Below are positions 7,610-15,883 of a stretch of 32,108 nt of DNA, in pieces. Each line of letters begins with the position of its first letter. The stretch's first letter is position 1. The stretch lies in the NCBI GenBank assembly GCA_030530605.1, contig JAUMUO010000006.1:1-32108 (forward strand). Reading direction: 5' to 3'. A program made the translations under genes and the position numbers. Source of the stretch: Candidatus Saccharimonadota bacterium. Its GTDB lineage: Bacteria > Patescibacteriota > Saccharimonadia > Saccharimonadales > Saccharimonadaceae. The notes below the pieces were generated by a model, which was given only the letters and a program-made list of their open reading frames with translations, was not told the origin of the DNA and did not search any database.

Positions 7610-7619
7610 TATCTTCATC

Positions 7620-7650
7620 AAAAAACCTCGCTACTTGCGAGGTTTTTTGT
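7620..7650. terminator. Bidirectional intrinsic terminator between tspO and ftsH
   Basis: The stem CCTCGC/GCGAGG with loop TACTT is flanked by A6 on the left and T6 on the right, so it serves as a terminator on both strands for the convergent genes tspO (+) and ftsH (-). Confidence 0.9.
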
Positions 7651-7651
7651 T

Positions 7652-9604
7652 TTACTGATGAAGCATAGCAGTCTTCGGGAGAGTGGTGCCTTTGAGAAGA
7701 GTCTCCAAATCTTTTTCTTCCAGAGTTTCCTTTTCAAGAAGAGCGTTTGCCACGCGGTCCAAAGCGGTGGTGTTGGCCTTCAAGACGGCTTCGGCGCGCT
7801 TGGCCGCTTCATCGGAGAGAGCCTTGATTTCTTTATCAATCAGCTCGGCGGTCTTTTCGGAATATGGTTTGCCGGCGGTGATAGTATAATAACCGGCTTC
7901 TTCGCCCGGGAAGACGAGGTTTCTAGTCTCATCACCCATCCCTTCTTCAACAATCATACCCTTGGCAAGCTCGGCTACGTGCTTCAAGTCCGAGGAAGCG
8001 CCAGTGGTGACATTGTCAGTACCAAAGACAATTTTCTCAGCGATGCGGCCACCCATAGCACGAGCGAGCACATCCTTTAATTCATAAATACTCTTGTAGC
8101 TCCTGTCTTTTGGCGGCAAGAACCAAGTGACACCACCAGTTTGACCACGCGGAATAATCGTGACTTTGTGGACCGGGTCGGAATCTGGGAGGACGTGGCC
8201 AACGATGGCGTGTCCAGCCTCGTGATAGGCGGTGACTTTGCGCTCGTGGTCGTTCATAACTTTGGACTTTCTCTCTGGGCCAATGGCGACACGTTCAAAG
8301 GCCTCAGTTAAATCGGCGTTGGTAATTTTGTCACGGTTCTCGCGAGCGGCACCGATGGCGGCTTCGTTGGCGATGTTAGCAAGGTCTGCACCAGAGGAAC
8401 CAGCAGTCTTGGCAGCGAGAGCATCAAGGTCTAAATCATCTGCCACCGGCTTGTTCTTGAAGTGAACTTTCAAGATAGCTAGGCGGTCTTTTCTTTCAGG
8501 AAGAGTGACATTAACGTGACGGTCGAAACGGCCAGGGCGAAGGAGCGCCTTGTCAAGCATATCGACGCGGTTAGTAGCGGCCATCACGATAACACCAGAA
8601 TCATTGTCGAAGCCGTCCATTTCAACCAAAATTTGGTTCAAAGTCTGCTCATCTTCGCGGCCGGCCCCACCACGAGCATCACGCTTGTGAGCAACGGCGT
8701 CAATTTCATCGATGAAGATAATACTCGGGGCGTTGGATTTGGCCTTCTTGAAAAGGTCGCGGACGCGAGAGGCGCCAACACCGACGAACATTTCGGCGAA
8801 TTCTGAACCGGAGATACTGAAGAACGGGACGTTAGCCTCGCCAGCAACGGCACGAGCCATCAAAGTTTTACCAGTACCAGGAGCACCAGCAAGCAAAACG
8901 CCGCGCGGAATTTTAGCGCCAAGTTTTTCATAGCGGGAAGGATTTTTGAGGAAATCAACGATTTCGGCCAAATCTTGTTTGGCGGCCTCGTTCCCCGCCA
9001 CATCTTTAAAGGCGACTTTCTTTTTATCGGGACCGTATAATTTAGCCTTGGCCTTGCCGAAGCCCATAGATTCGCGATTCATAGACTGGGCCTGGCGCAT
9101 CATATAGGCAAAGAACCCAATTAGAATAAGGGTCGGGACGACAATAATAGCAACATCGAAGAAGGAACCCCAGAAATCCGAAGGAGCTTCATATTCTATG
9201 GTCGGGTATTTATCCTGACATTCTTTGAGCTTGTCGCCAGTGAGATTTTCACAGAAGTTTTTAAGACCCTGTTCATAGAGCGTGCCAGAGGAGTCTTTTC
9301 TGGAAGTCTGGGTAGGTTGGTCCTTGCCCTTTAAGGTGATTTTAAGCTCACTGCCAGAAACGGTGATTTTCTTAATGTTACCATCCGGATCGTTGGCGCG
9401 AGAAATAACATTAGAAATCGGAACTTCTTCTAGATTATTCTTGGGGGACAAGGAAAAGGCAAGACCGACACAAAGCAGAATTAAAATGGTAGTAAAGAAG
9501 AAACGACGAACGGCATTGCTTCTCTTTTGCTGGTCTTTAGAATTATTTGAGCCACGGCTATTCTGCTGGCTCGGGGTTTTCTTAGTCACATTTGAATTTG
9601 GCAC
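7652..9604 (-). CDS. ftsH: ATP-dependent zinc metalloprotease FtsH
   Basis: A membrane-anchored AAA+ protease that degrades misfolded and regulatory membrane and soluble proteins. The 650-aa protein shows a polar N-terminal tail, a membrane helix at about 34-52, an external domain, a second helix at about 150-168, Walker A GAPGTGKT (240-247), Walker B IIFIDEID (295-302), the second region of homology ending [10 protein letters not shown] (353-362) and the zinc motif HEAGH (461-465) in the M41 protease domain. Two Cys in the external domain (near 118 and 129) may pair. The start is GTG at 9604, supported by AAGGAG 7 nt upstream. An extended -10 TGATATAAT lies at 9630-9638 on the minus strand. 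Confidence 0.97.
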   Translation of the reverse strand: MPNSNVTKKTPSQQNSRGSNNSKDQQKRSNAVRRFFFTTILILLCVGLAFSLSPKNNLEEVPISNVISRANDPDGNIKKITVSGSELKITLKGKDQPTQTSRKDSSGTLYEQGLKNFCENLTGDKLKECQDKYPTIEYEAPSDFWGSFFDVAIIVVPTLILIGFFAYMMRQAQSMNRESMGFGKAKAKLYGPDKKKVAFKDVAGNEAAKQDLAEIVDFLKNPSRYEKLGAKIPRGVLLAGAPGTGKTLMARAVAGEANVPFFSISGSEFAEMFVGVGASRVRDLFKKAKSNAPSIIFIDEIDAVAHKRDARGGAGREDEQTLNQILVEMDGFDNDSGVIVMAATNRVDMLDKALLRPGRFDRHVNVTLPERKDRLAILKVHFKNKPVADDLDLDALAAKTAGSSGADLANIANEAAIGAARENRDKITNADLTEAFERVAIGPERKSKVMNDHERKVTAYHEAGHAIVGHVLPDSDPVHKVTIIPRGQTGGVTWFLPPKDRSYKSIYELKDVLARAMGGRIAEKIVFGTDNVTTGASSDLKHVAELAKGMIVEEGMGDETRNLVFPGEEAGYYTITAGKPYSEKTAELIDKEIKALSDEAAKRAEAVLKANTTALDRVANALLEKETLEEKDLETLLKGTTLPKTAMLHQ

Positions 9605-9629
9605 GGGTTAACTCCTTATATACCATATT

Positions 9630-9638
9630 ATTATATCA
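9630..9638 (-). promoter_or_regulatory. Extended -10 promoter of ftsH
   Basis: TGATATAAT on the minus strand, 25 nt before the GTG start, with AAGGAG in the leader. Confidence 0.5.
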
Positions 9639-9655
9639 TATCTTTGGCTGGTTTT

Positions 9656-9877
9656 CTGTTGTGTAAATAACATTGTGAAATTGTGAAAGTTGGAGACGAT
9701 TTTTGAACGATTTTTGTTCGGCGGATGTTCTGCTTCACTTCGGTCAAAAAGGTAGTGCTGGAGTTTTTTCGCGAAGCGTGATATATTCCACAAATCTTGT
9801 GAAAATCAAGTCTTTTTATTTGATTTTTGGCGGTTTAAGATTTAATTACAATATAAAATTAATTAAAAGGAGGTAAT
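9656..9877. other. Intergenic region between divergent ftsH and the nuclease gene
   Basis: No convincing gene is seen in these 222 bp. There is a small hairpin CACAA-ATC-TTGTG at about 9790-9802, followed by AAAATCAA...TTGATTTT (about 9802-9828), which may be a weak terminator or leader structure. An AT-rich promoter-like stretch (ACAATATAAAAT) precedes the strong AAAGGAGGT Shine-Dalgarno sequence of the next gene. Confidence 0.4.
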
Positions 9878-10420
9878 ATGTCCAGACGACATACCAACAT
9901 TTTTATTGGCTCAATATTAAGTTTAGTGATGGCGTTCTCAGGAACGTTCGGGGTCTTCTCTAGAACGGCCTCAGCGGCGTCGCCGACTTACCGCGTACTA
10001 GCGATGTCATCCGAAAGCGCAGACACATTCTATGTAGCGATGAATGGAAGGTCGGTGAAGGTGCGGTTGATTGGGCTTAATGCCCCAGAATCGACATCAT
10101 ATTTTAAAACCAAGAAAGGATGTTATGCTATCCAGTCTAAGAGTATCCTATGGAAAATCATTGGCGGGAAATATGTCAGCCTAGTAGCAGACCCAAAAAT
10201 GCCAGACAAATATACAGACGGAAGTCTGTTGCGCTATGCTTATGTGGGTCAGCAGGATGTAGGTGGAATGATGATTTATAATGGTGCGGCGAGAGAATAT
10301 ATGTACAAGCATAAAAATTACGCCTATCGTTCTTGGTATAAAAGTCTCCAAAATTCAGCCTACGGACGCAAAAAAGGGATGTGGAGCCCACAGTGGTGCC
10401 CAGTGAATAAATCTATCTAG
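9878..10420 (+). CDS. Secreted thermonuclease-like (SNase fold) protein
   Basis: Staphylococcal-nuclease-like proteins cut DNA and RNA outside the cell, which for a nucleotide-dependent organism means salvage. The protein has a signal peptide (basic start, hydrophobic 9-26, cleavage likely after ASA near residue 33) and the OB-fold core: VKVRLIGLNAPES (R63 and E71 match nuclease R35 and E43), DGSLLRYAYVG and YNGAAREY. Two departures: the calcium aspartate (D40 in nuclease) is N68, and the second catalytic arginine (R87, normally Y-G-R-x-L) reads G-S-L, although R119 is close by. C82 and C174 could form a disulfide. A very strong Shine-Dalgarno sequence AAAGGAGGT precedes the ATG. Confidence 0.85.
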   Translation: MSRRHTNIFIGSILSLVMAFSGTFGVFSRTASAASPTYRVLAMSSESADTFYVAMNGRSVKVRLIGLNAPESTSYFKTKKGCYAIQSKSILWKIIGGKYVSLVADPKMPDKYTDGSLLRYAYVGQQDVGGMMIYNGAAREYMYKHKNYAYRSWYKSLQNSAYGRKKGMWSPQWCPVNKSI

Positions 10421-10460
10421 GTTGCTTGGGTGGGCAACCGTGGACGAACCAGGGGTGGCA

Positions 10461-10469
10461 TGGTATAAT
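10461..10469 (+). promoter_or_regulatory. Extended -10 promoter of tRNA-Pro(GGG)
   Basis: TGGTATAAT ends 10 nt before the first nucleotide of the tRNA, so the primary transcript begins within a few bases of the mature 5' end. Confidence 0.65.
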
Positions 10470-10479
10470 GGCTAGTGAG

Positions 10480-10554
10480 CGGGGGTTGGCGCAGTGGTAG
10501 CGCGCACGCCTGGGGGGCGTGAGGTCGCCAGTTCGAGCCTGGTACCCCCGACCA
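10480..10554 (+). tRNA. tRNA-Pro (anticodon GGG)
   Basis: Cloverleaf: acceptor CGGGGGT/ACCCCCG, with the C1-G72 pair typical of bacterial tRNA-Pro; D-arm GCGC...GCGC; anticodon stem CACGC/GCGTG with loop CTGGGGG giving GGG; T-arm GCCAG-TTCGAGC-CTGGT; discriminator A; encoded CCA (10552-10554). The CCA is also the first triplet of the hairpin element that follows. Confidence 0.95.
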
Positions 10555-10620
10555 TTTCGAGCCACTGGCTCGAAATGGAAAGGCAAACTCGCGCGCGAAT
10601 GTGCGCGAGGCAAACTTACC
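10552..10620 (+). repeat. tRNA-3'-associated two-hairpin element, copy A
   Basis: It starts at the tRNA CCA. Hairpin 1 has 13-nt perfect arms, CCATTTCGAGCCA and TGGCTCGAAATGG, with one central base. Then comes AAAGGCAAA, hairpin 2 with 9-bp arms CTCGCGCGC/GTGCGCGAG around GAAT, and AAACTTACC. Copies B (22357-22424) and C (25960-26027) share this layout. In this copy GGCAAACT occurs on both sides of hairpin 2. No T-run follows, so it is not a classical terminator. Confidence 0.85.
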
Positions 10621-10628
10621 ACGGAATT

Positions 10629-11060
10629 TTACCGAACTATCAGAAATGTCACTAACGGACTGAATAATGTTACAAGATAGCAAAGCGCTAACCACGGTTG
10701 ATAATCTATGTAGAACTCTTTATAAGTGTGCCGGGCCGGGGTTTTGATGGCGACCCAAATCAGCCAATCACTCACCATAGAAATCGTAAGCCAAATCAAG
10801 CCAATGATAAAGGCTGTGCCCGCATCTGGGTTGGTTTGAGACTGTAAACAGAAATAGGCACAAAATGGGAAAATAACAATATCATACAGCGCGTGAAATG
10901 GCCGAGTTTTCTCATAGGCCTCGCACTTCAAAATGTTTTTTGGGTCAAACTTCATATGGAAGATGAAGATGTTAATCATATTGTGTATAGATGTGACCAA
11001 AACCGCAATTAGATATGCAATAAAGAACCACAGTAAAATAGAGCCATAATTTATTTCCAT
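10629..11060 (-). CDS. Four-helix membrane protein, unknown function
   Basis: A 143-aa, strongly hydrophobic protein with about four membrane segments (roughly 7-33, 57-74, 82-105 and 124-142). The loop between segments 1 and 2 has KFDPKNILKCEAYEKTRPFHALYD and the last part reads FYIDYQPWLALCYLVTLFSPL; I have a vague memory of similar small Firmicutes membrane proteins but cannot name a family. Its start has no Shine-Dalgarno sequence, and TGATATAAT lies exactly 6 nt before the ATG, so it is a leaderless candidate. It is convergent with the tRNA-Pro(GGG)/element A unit. Confidence 0.75.
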   Translation of the reverse strand: MEINYGSILLWFFIAYLIAVLVTSIHNMINIFIFHMKFDPKNILKCEAYEKTRPFHALYDIVIFPFCAYFCLQSQTNPDAGTAFIIGLIWLTISMVSDWLIWVAIKTPARHTYKEFYIDYQPWLALCYLVTLFSPLVTFLIVR

Positions 11061-11066
11061 GTTTTA

Positions 11067-11075
11067 ATTATATCA
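11067..11075 (-). promoter_or_regulatory. Extended -10 promoter, leaderless type (143-aa membrane protein)
   Basis: TGATATAAT followed by 6 nt and the ATG at 11060; no ribosome binding site fits between them. Confidence 0.6.
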
Positions 11076-11087
11076 CAAAATACACTC

Positions 11088-11116
11088 TTGAAAATACTGC
11101 TAAAATATGATAAAAT
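11088..11116 (+). promoter_or_regulatory. Promoter of purC
   Basis: TTGAAA (11088-11093), a 17-bp spacer and TAAAAT (11111-11116), preceded by TGA to give an extended -10. It predicts a leader of about 50 nt that contains the hairpin at 11130-11144. Confidence 0.6.
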
Positions 11117-11129
11117 AAGCGGGATGTGG

Positions 11130-11153
11130 AGCGCTGGGAGCGCTGGTTGTTTT
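11130..11153 (+). promoter_or_regulatory. Terminator-like hairpin in the purC leader
   Basis: A 9-bp tandem repeat (GAGCGCTGG twice, 11129-11146) makes the hairpin AGCGCT-GGG-AGCGCT, followed by GGTTGTTTTT. A GC-rich stem followed by a T-rich run between promoter and start codon is the layout of an attenuator. An in-frame ATG at 11124 would run through it into purC. Confidence 0.4.
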
Positions 11154-11174
11154 TACAGAAAGGGGGACGAGTAT

Positions 11175-12056
11175 ATGTCCAGTTGGAAAAAAGTCGCGAC
11201 TGGAAAAGTACGCGACATCTTTGAGAGCTCCGATGGCAATCGTATCATGTTGGTGGCTTCGGATCATGTGTCGGCATTTGATGAGATTTTGCCGGTGGAG
11301 ATTCCCGACAAAGGGAAAATTCTGACTCAGATTTCTGGGTTCTGGTTTCACCAGACGGAGGGTGTCGCTCCGAACGCCTTTCTCTCATGTGATAATGATG
11401 AGATTGGTGGCGATTTCGCAGACAAGAGCTTCCATAAGAGATGCACCATGATGAAAAAGCTTACAATGCTTCCGATCGAAGCGATTGTGAGAGGTTACAT
11501 TACTGGGTCACTTTGGAAGGCTTATGAGAATGGCACGCGCGAATTCTGTGGTGTGGAGCTTCCGGAGGATTTGCGTAAATCTGGATCTTTGCCGAGTCCG
11601 ATTTTTACGCCTACTACTAAGGCGCCGATTGGGGAGCACGATCAGAATCTCACTTTTGAGGAAATGATCGAGCACATCCGGAAAGCAGGCTTTTCTGATG
11701 CCGAATTTATAGCAAAAAGAGTAAGAGACTACTCAATGGAGCTTTATAAGTTCGGCAGGAGATACGCTTATAATCACGGAATCATTCTGGCGGATTCAAA
11801 GTTCGAATTCGGGCTGGATAAACACGGGATTGTGACGCTAGCAGATGAGCTGATGACGCCCGATTCATCCCGGTTCTGGAAGATTGACGATTACGAAGTC
11901 GGCAAAGAACCGCCTAGCATGGACAAGCAGATTGTCCGGGATTGGATTAAGGATAATAAGGGCGATAAGAACATCCCGGAGAAGGTGCTTGAAAGAACGC
12001 GGGGCCGCTATATCGAATGCTATGAGAAGCTCGTTGGCGAGCGTTTTACTCCCTAA
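11175..12056 (+). CDS. purC: Phosphoribosylaminoimidazole-succinocarboxamide synthase (SAICAR synthetase)
   Basis: Joins CAIR and aspartate with ATP in de novo purine synthesis. Family motifs: GKVRDIFE near the N-terminus, LVASDHVSAFDEILP, IEAIVRGYITGSLWKAY, PSPIFTPTTKAPIGEHDQN (substrate/aspartate site) and LADSKFEFGLD followed by TLADELMTPDSSRFW. The chosen ATG gives MSSWKKVATGKVRDIFE and 293 aa, with AAGGGGG about 8 nt upstream; in-frame ATGs at 11088 and 11124 would add residues unlike the family. No other pur gene is in the window. Standing alone, it could be a remnant of a lost pathway, part of a scattered one, or an acquired gene. Confidence 0.95.
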   Translation: MSSWKKVATGKVRDIFESSDGNRIMLVASDHVSAFDEILPVEIPDKGKILTQISGFWFHQTEGVAPNAFLSCDNDEIGGDFADKSFHKRCTMMKKLTMLPIEAIVRGYITGSLWKAYENGTREFCGVELPEDLRKSGSLPSPIFTPTTKAPIGEHDQNLTFEEMIEHIRKAGFSDAEFIAKRVRDYSMELYKFGRRYAYNHGIILADSKFEFGLDKHGIVTLADELMTPDSSRFWKIDDYEVGKEPPSMDKQIVRDWIKDNKGDKNIPEKVLERTRGRYIECYEKLVGERFTP

Positions 12057-12071
12057 GGACAGTACATTATG

Positions 12072-12103
12072 AAAATACCAGCCGAAATTCGACTGGTATT
12101 TTT
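12072..12103. terminator. Bidirectional intrinsic terminator between purC and tgt
   Basis: The stem AAAATACCAG/CTGGTATTTT, with an inner CGAAATTCG, is flanked by A-rich and T-rich ends, so it can end both purC (+) and tgt (-). It begins 15 bp after the purC stop and touches the tgt stop. Confidence 0.85.
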
Positions 12104-13249
12104 CTATTTTGAGTTTAGAAATTCTTCGCGGAAGGAAGCGAAGCGGTCCTCTCTGATGGCTTCGCGCATTTTTTCGCAGAGGCGAATTAGAAATCTGATG
12201 TTATGGATGGAAAGAAGGGTGGCGCCGAAAGTTTCATCGCAACGCATCAAGTGGTGGACATAGGCCTTGGTATAATTCTGGCAACAGTAACAGTCGCAAC
12301 CTTCTTCAATCGAGGAGAAGTCACGCTTGAAACAGGCGTTTTTTAGGTTGATGCGTTTTTCTTTAAGTCCGGAAATGCCAGTGTCTTTAACACCATATAC
12401 TAAAGCGTTGCCGTGGCGGGCAAGGCGAGTGGGGGAGACACAGTCGAAAATGTCAACACCGCGAAGCACACCTTCAATTAAATCAACCGGCTCACCGACG
12501 CCCATTAAATAGCGCAGTTTATTTTCCGGAAGATATGGTGTACTATACTCAATGGCTTTGTACATATCGTCTTTACACTCGTCGTCGTTGGCGACGCCGC
12601 CGATGGAATAGCCATCAAAATCGAGAGCGACAGTCTGTTCGGCGGACCACTTTCTTAAATCTTCATATGGACCGCCCTGGACAATGCCAAACAAACATTG
12701 GTCCGGATTTTTGTGAACTTTTTTGCCACGCTCGGCCCAACGCAAGGTGCGTTCAATACTGTTTTTGAGATAATTATAGTCGGCGGTGGCGGGCGGACAT
12801 TCGTCAAAACTCATAGCAATGTCGGAGCCAAGTTTATTTTGGATTTCAATAGATTTTTCAGGAGTTAGAAAAAGTTTAGCGCCGGAAAGTTCACTTTTGA
12901 AATGGACCCCTTCTTCGGTAATATCTTTTTTCTTGTTGCGGGCGAGTGAGAAAACTTGGTAACCGCCGGAATCGGTCAGAATCGGACCATGAAAATTCAT
13001 AAATTTATGAAGGCCGCCGGCTTCTTCTATGACGTCTTCGCCAGGACGTTGCCAAAGATGGTAGGTGTTGGCAAGGATGATGCCGGGCTTGGTTTCTAGA
13101 ACTTGTTCCGGGCTCAGAGTTTTTACCGTAGCCTGGGTGCCGACCGGCATGAACATCGGCGTTTCATATTCTTTGCCATTATATTTAATTTTACCGAGTC
13201 GAGCGCCGGTTTCCTTATCGGTCTTGATAAGTTCAAATTCAACTTTCAT
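12104..13249 (-). CDS. tgt: tRNA-guanine transglycosylase (queuine/preQ1 tRNA-ribosyltransferase)
   Basis: Exchanges guanine 34 of GUN-anticodon tRNAs for preQ1. Motifs: [31 protein letters not shown] (general base D93), [31 protein letters not shown] (nucleophile aspartate) and the zinc site [17 protein letters not shown] (three Cys plus His). It is 381 aa from the ATG at 13249, the normal length. AAGGA lies about 8 nt upstream; an in-frame start at 13282 adds residues lacking family similarity. It overlaps queA by 11 bp and is the last gene of the tRNA-Pro(CGG)-GT-queA-tgt unit. Confidence 0.96.
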   Translation of the reverse strand: MKVEFELIKTDKETGARLGKIKYNGKEYETPMFMPVGTQATVKTLSPEQVLETKPGIILANTYHLWQRPGEDVIEEAGGLHKFMNFHGPILTDSGGYQVFSLARNKKKDITEEGVHFKSELSGAKLFLTPEKSIEIQNKLGSDIAMSFDECPPATADYNYLKNSIERTLRWAERGKKVHKNPDQCLFGIVQGGPYEDLRKWSAEQTVALDFDGYSIGGVANDDECKDDMYKAIEYSTPYLPENKLRYLMGVGEPVDLIEGVLRGVDIFDCVSPTRLARHGNALVYGVKDTGISGLKEKRINLKNACFKRDFSSIEEGCDCYCCQNYTKAYVHHLMRCDETFGATLLSIHNIRFLIRLCEKMREAIREDRFASFREEFLNSK

Positions 13250-14291
13250 AATTTTTTCCTTCAATAAACATCGCGTCGCCAAACGAGAAGAAACGATACT
13301 TTTCTTTCACGGCGTGCTCGTAGGCTTTCATGATAAAATCTTTACCGGCAAAGGCCGAAACAAGCATCAGGAGCGTCGACTTTGGCAAATGGAAATTAGT
13401 AATCATCGCGTCTACGGCTTGAAACTCAAAGCCAGGATAAATGAAGATGGAAGTTTCACCGACGCAACCTTCAAACTTGCCGTATTTTTTCATCACCGTT
13501 TCTAAAGTGCGGACGGTGGTGGTACCGACGGCAATAATGCGGCCGCCAGTTTTTCTAATGTGGTTCAAATCGTCGGCGGCTTTTTTAGAAACTTCATAAG
13601 CCTCGGTGTGCATAGTGTGGTCTTTGACATCGTCAACTTGGACGGGGCGAAAAGTGCCAAGCCCGACATGGAGAGTGATGCGAATAATTTTAATTCCCTT
13701 GTCTTCGATTCTATCTAGAAGCTCCGGTGTGAAGTGGAGGCCGGCAGTGGGAGCGGCGGCGGAGCCAAGATTTTTAGCATAGACGGTTTGGTAACGGGAC
13801 TGGTCTTGCAGTTGCTCGTGGATGTAGGGCGGGAGCGGCATAGTGCCGAGCCGCTCTAAAATTTCTAGAAAAATACCTTCATAAATAAATCTTACGCGGG
13901 TAATTCCCTCGTCTAGAATCTCCGTCACTTCGGCTTTTAATGGATAATTTTCGCTGCCGTTTAGACCGAAAATAATTTCTGTACCGGGCTTTAGGCGTTT
14001 TTGCGGGCGAGCCAGACATTCCCAAACGTCGCCACCTAAATCTTTGAGAAGCAAAAGCTCGACTACGCCGCCGGTATCTTTTTTAGTGCCGATGATGCGG
14101 GCGGGAAGGACTTTAGTTTCATTTAGAACTAAAGCATCGCCGGGATTTAAGAAATCAATGATGTCCGAAAAAATATGGTCTTCATAAGTCCCGTTTCTTA
14201 AGACCAAAAGCCTAGAGGAGGCGCGGTCCTTTAATGGGGTTTGAGCAATTAACTCTTCGGGGAGGTGGTAATCAAAATCAACAGTTTTCAT
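13239..14291 (-). CDS. queA: S-adenosylmethionine:tRNA ribosyltransferase-isomerase
   Basis: Converts preQ1 in tRNA to epoxyqueuosine using the ribosyl part of S-adenosylmethionine. Family features: [20 protein letters not shown] start, [66 protein letters not shown] and [32 protein letters not shown]. The 350-aa length is normal. It starts one base after the glycosyltransferase stop. Stop codon is TGA, evidence for the standard code. No preQ1-making genes (queC, D, E, F) are visible, so the base is probably supplied from outside or made elsewhere in the genome. Confidence 0.96.
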   Translation of the reverse strand: MKTVDFDYHLPEELIAQTPLKDRASSRLLVLRNGTYEDHIFSDIIDFLNPGDALVLNETKVLPARIIGTKKDTGGVVELLLLKDLGGDVWECLARPQKRLKPGTEIIFGLNGSENYPLKAEVTEILDEGITRVRFIYEGIFLEILERLGTMPLPPYIHEQLQDQSRYQTVYAKNLGSAAAPTAGLHFTPELLDRIEDKGIKIIRITLHVGLGTFRPVQVDDVKDHTMHTEAYEVSKKAADDLNHIRKTGGRIIAVGTTTVRTLETVMKKYGKFEGCVGETSIFIYPGFEFQAVDAMITNFHLPKSTLLMLVSAFAGKDFIMKAYEHAVKEKYRFFSFGDAMFIEGKNYES

Positions 14292-14292
14292 A

Positions 14293-15732
14293 TTATTTCA
14301 CTTTATATTCAATGGCAAGATGGTGGTCGTTTCTAATGGTGGTTAGAATGTCGTATTTATCGAGATCTAAAACTTCGGTTTCTTTAGCATCTTTCGAAGC
14401 GATGACCCAGAATTTGTCGGCCTTCAAATCGGAAAGTTTTTCAATAGTAGTGGCGCGATAATCGCGGAGCGGATACATTGAACCCCACGGATAGTCAGTC
14501 CACTCGTTTACAATGTAAATCGGATTTTTGTCGGTGGAGTAAAATGAGAAATCGTATTCTTGAAGACCGCCGTCTTTCAAAACGGTAGGCTCGCCATCTT
14601 CAGAAAGGGCGCGAATGTCCATCACGATTTCTTTGGAATAACCCTTTGGTTCGCGGGTTTCAACATTAATGATGCCGTAAGTTTCAACACCAAGTGTGAG
14701 CGCGAGGAACATAATAGAAAGTTTGAAATGCTTTTTGAAACTTTGAGTGGCCAGCACGCCGGCGAGCGCAAAGACTAAAATGGCACTGTAGGTAACATAG
14801 CGCGAAACGAACATGGAAGAAAGTGGCGGCATGGACAAAATGAATAGCAAAATTGGCGGAAGGAAGACTAGGCAGGTCAACGGTTTTGGTTTGTTCTTGG
14901 TGCGGGCAAAAATAATACCAAAGACTATAACCCAAACAATGAGTAGCAGCGCCCACCAAGCATCGACATTGTTTGAAAATTCTTTGAAATAGGCAACTTC
15001 GGAAATGAAATCGGGGACGGTGGAGAAAGTGACACCAGGAATCCAGAAACCTTGCTGGACGGTCGCGGTCTGAGTGAGAAAGGCCGGAATCCACGGAAGG
15101 TATAATAGAATAGCAAGAAGATAGGTTGGAAGCCAGGGTTTCTTGAAGATGTTGACCTTTTTGAATTTGATAAGATAAAAGACATGGGCAAGCCAGGCGA
15201 GGGCAGTGAAATAATGCGTCCACATACCAAGCGAAACTAAAATCGCATAAATAATATAATAGCGTTTTTTCTTGGTTTCGAGCGCAAGGTCCAAAGCATA
15301 AGTCGCGCCGACCACGATAGCAAAAATCAGAGTGTACATCCGCATTTCTTGGCCGTAGCGGATGAGGAACGGAGAAAGACTTAAAAGGGCGGTGGCAACA
15401 GTAGCAATTTTAATGTTGAACCAGCGTTTTAACAGGTGGAAGGTGAGGATGATGCCGATAGCACCGAAGAAAACCGACATAAAGCGCATCGCAAAATCTG
15501 AGTTGCCGAAAATCATGGACCAGATTTTTAGGAGAAAATAGAAGAACGGTGGGTGAACGTCTTGAGCGGTTTCAGCCCAAATCTGTCCGAAATCGCCACG
15601 CACGAGATAGGCGGAGTAGGACTCGTCAAACCAAATGGAGCTCCGCAGATTTATACAGCATAAAACCACATAAAGACAGGTGAAAATCAGTGGCAAAGCG
15701 GTACAAAGTAAGATAGTTTTTCGTCTAGTCAT
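14293..15732 (-). CDS. GT-C membrane glycosyltransferase (PMT_2/ArnT-like)
   Basis: GT-C enzymes move sugars from polyprenyl-phosphate carriers to lipids or proteins on the outer face of the membrane. The 479-aa protein has about ten membrane helices and the family signature in the first loop: [10 protein letters not shown] (acidic DE pair), [19 protein letters not shown] and [11 protein letters not shown] soluble C-terminal domain follows from about residue 385. A longer frame from 15810 reads through the tRNA and is an artefact. The real ATG at 15732 has GGAG placed directly on the CCA end of tRNA-Pro(CGG), so tRNA and mRNA are evidently made on one transcript. Acceptor and donor are unknown. 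Confidence 0.88.
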   Translation of the reverse strand: MTRRKTILLCTALPLIFTCLYVVLCCINLRSSIWFDESYSAYLVRGDFGQIWAETAQDVHPPFFYFLLKIWSMIFGNSDFAMRFMSVFFGAIGIILTFHLLKRWFNIKIATVATALLSLSPFLIRYGQEMRMYTLIFAIVVGATYALDLALETKKKRYYIIYAILVSLGMWTHYFTALAWLAHVFYLIKFKKVNIFKKPWLPTYLLAILLYLPWIPAFLTQTATVQQGFWIPGVTFSTVPDFISEVAYFKEFSNNVDAWWALLLIVWVIVFGIIFARTKNKPKPLTCLVFLPPILLFILSMPPLSSMFVSRYVTYSAILVFALAGVLATQSFKKHFKLSIMFLALTLGVETYGIINVETREPKGYSKEIVMDIRALSEDGEPTVLKDGGLQEYDFSFYSTDKNPIYIVNEWTDYPWGSMYPLRDYRATTIEKLSDLKADKFWVIASKDAKETEVLDLDKYDILTTIRNDHHLAIEYKVK

Positions 15733-15740
15733 AATTCTCC

Positions 15741-15816
15741 TGGTCTGGGTGATCGGACTTGAACCGACGACCTCAGCGTCCCGAACGCTGCGCGCTACCA
15801 ACTGCGCCACACCCAG
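15741..15816 (-). tRNA. tRNA-Pro (anticodon CGG)
   Basis: Acceptor CTGGGTG/CACCCAG with C1-G72; D-arm GCGCAGTTGGTAGCGC; anticodon stem CAGCG/CGCTG with loop TTCGGGA giving CGG; T-arm GTCGG-TTCAAGT-CCGAT; A73 and encoded CCA (15743-15741). Unlike the other three tRNAs it is not followed by the two-hairpin element; the Shine-Dalgarno GGAG of the glycosyltransferase gene follows the CCA at once. A TGCTAAAAT extended -10 box is at 15829-15837. Confidence 0.95.
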
Positions 15817-15828
15817 AAATATGGTTTT

Positions 15829-15837
15829 ATTTTAGCA
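15829..15837 (-). promoter_or_regulatory. Extended -10 promoter of the tRNA-Pro(CGG)-GT-queA-tgt unit
   Basis: TGCTAAAAT on the minus strand, 12 nt before the tRNA 5' end. No other promoter-like site is evident before the glycosyltransferase ATG, which is only 8 nt past the tRNA. Confidence 0.5.
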
Positions 15838-15845
15838 CGGCCACC

Positions 15846-15877
15846 CCTAAAAGTAAAGGGCCGCGAAAGCGACCCTT
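15846..15877 (-). terminator. Terminator of uracil permease gene
   Basis: Seven bases after the permease stop, on the minus strand, AAGGGTCGC-TTTC-GCGGCCCTT forms a stem with one mismatch, followed by TACTTTTA. Confidence 0.6.
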
Positions 15878-15883
15878 CAAGAG

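Noticed and set aside
9608-9793. 61-codon minus-strand frame upstream of ftsH
   Set aside because: No Shine-Dalgarno sequence, no motif, and it overlaps the ftsH promoter.
10413-10695. Minus-strand frames across tRNA-Pro(GGG) and element A
   Set aside because: They are translations of the tRNA and of the repeat; similar peptides (FEPVARNG) recur only because the element recurs.
15733-15810. N-terminal extension of the glycosyltransferase reading MAQLVARSVRDAEVVGSSPI
   Set aside because: These codons lie inside tRNA-Pro(CGG); this peptide is a well-known artefact of translating tRNA genes. The ATG at 15732 with GGAG is the real start.
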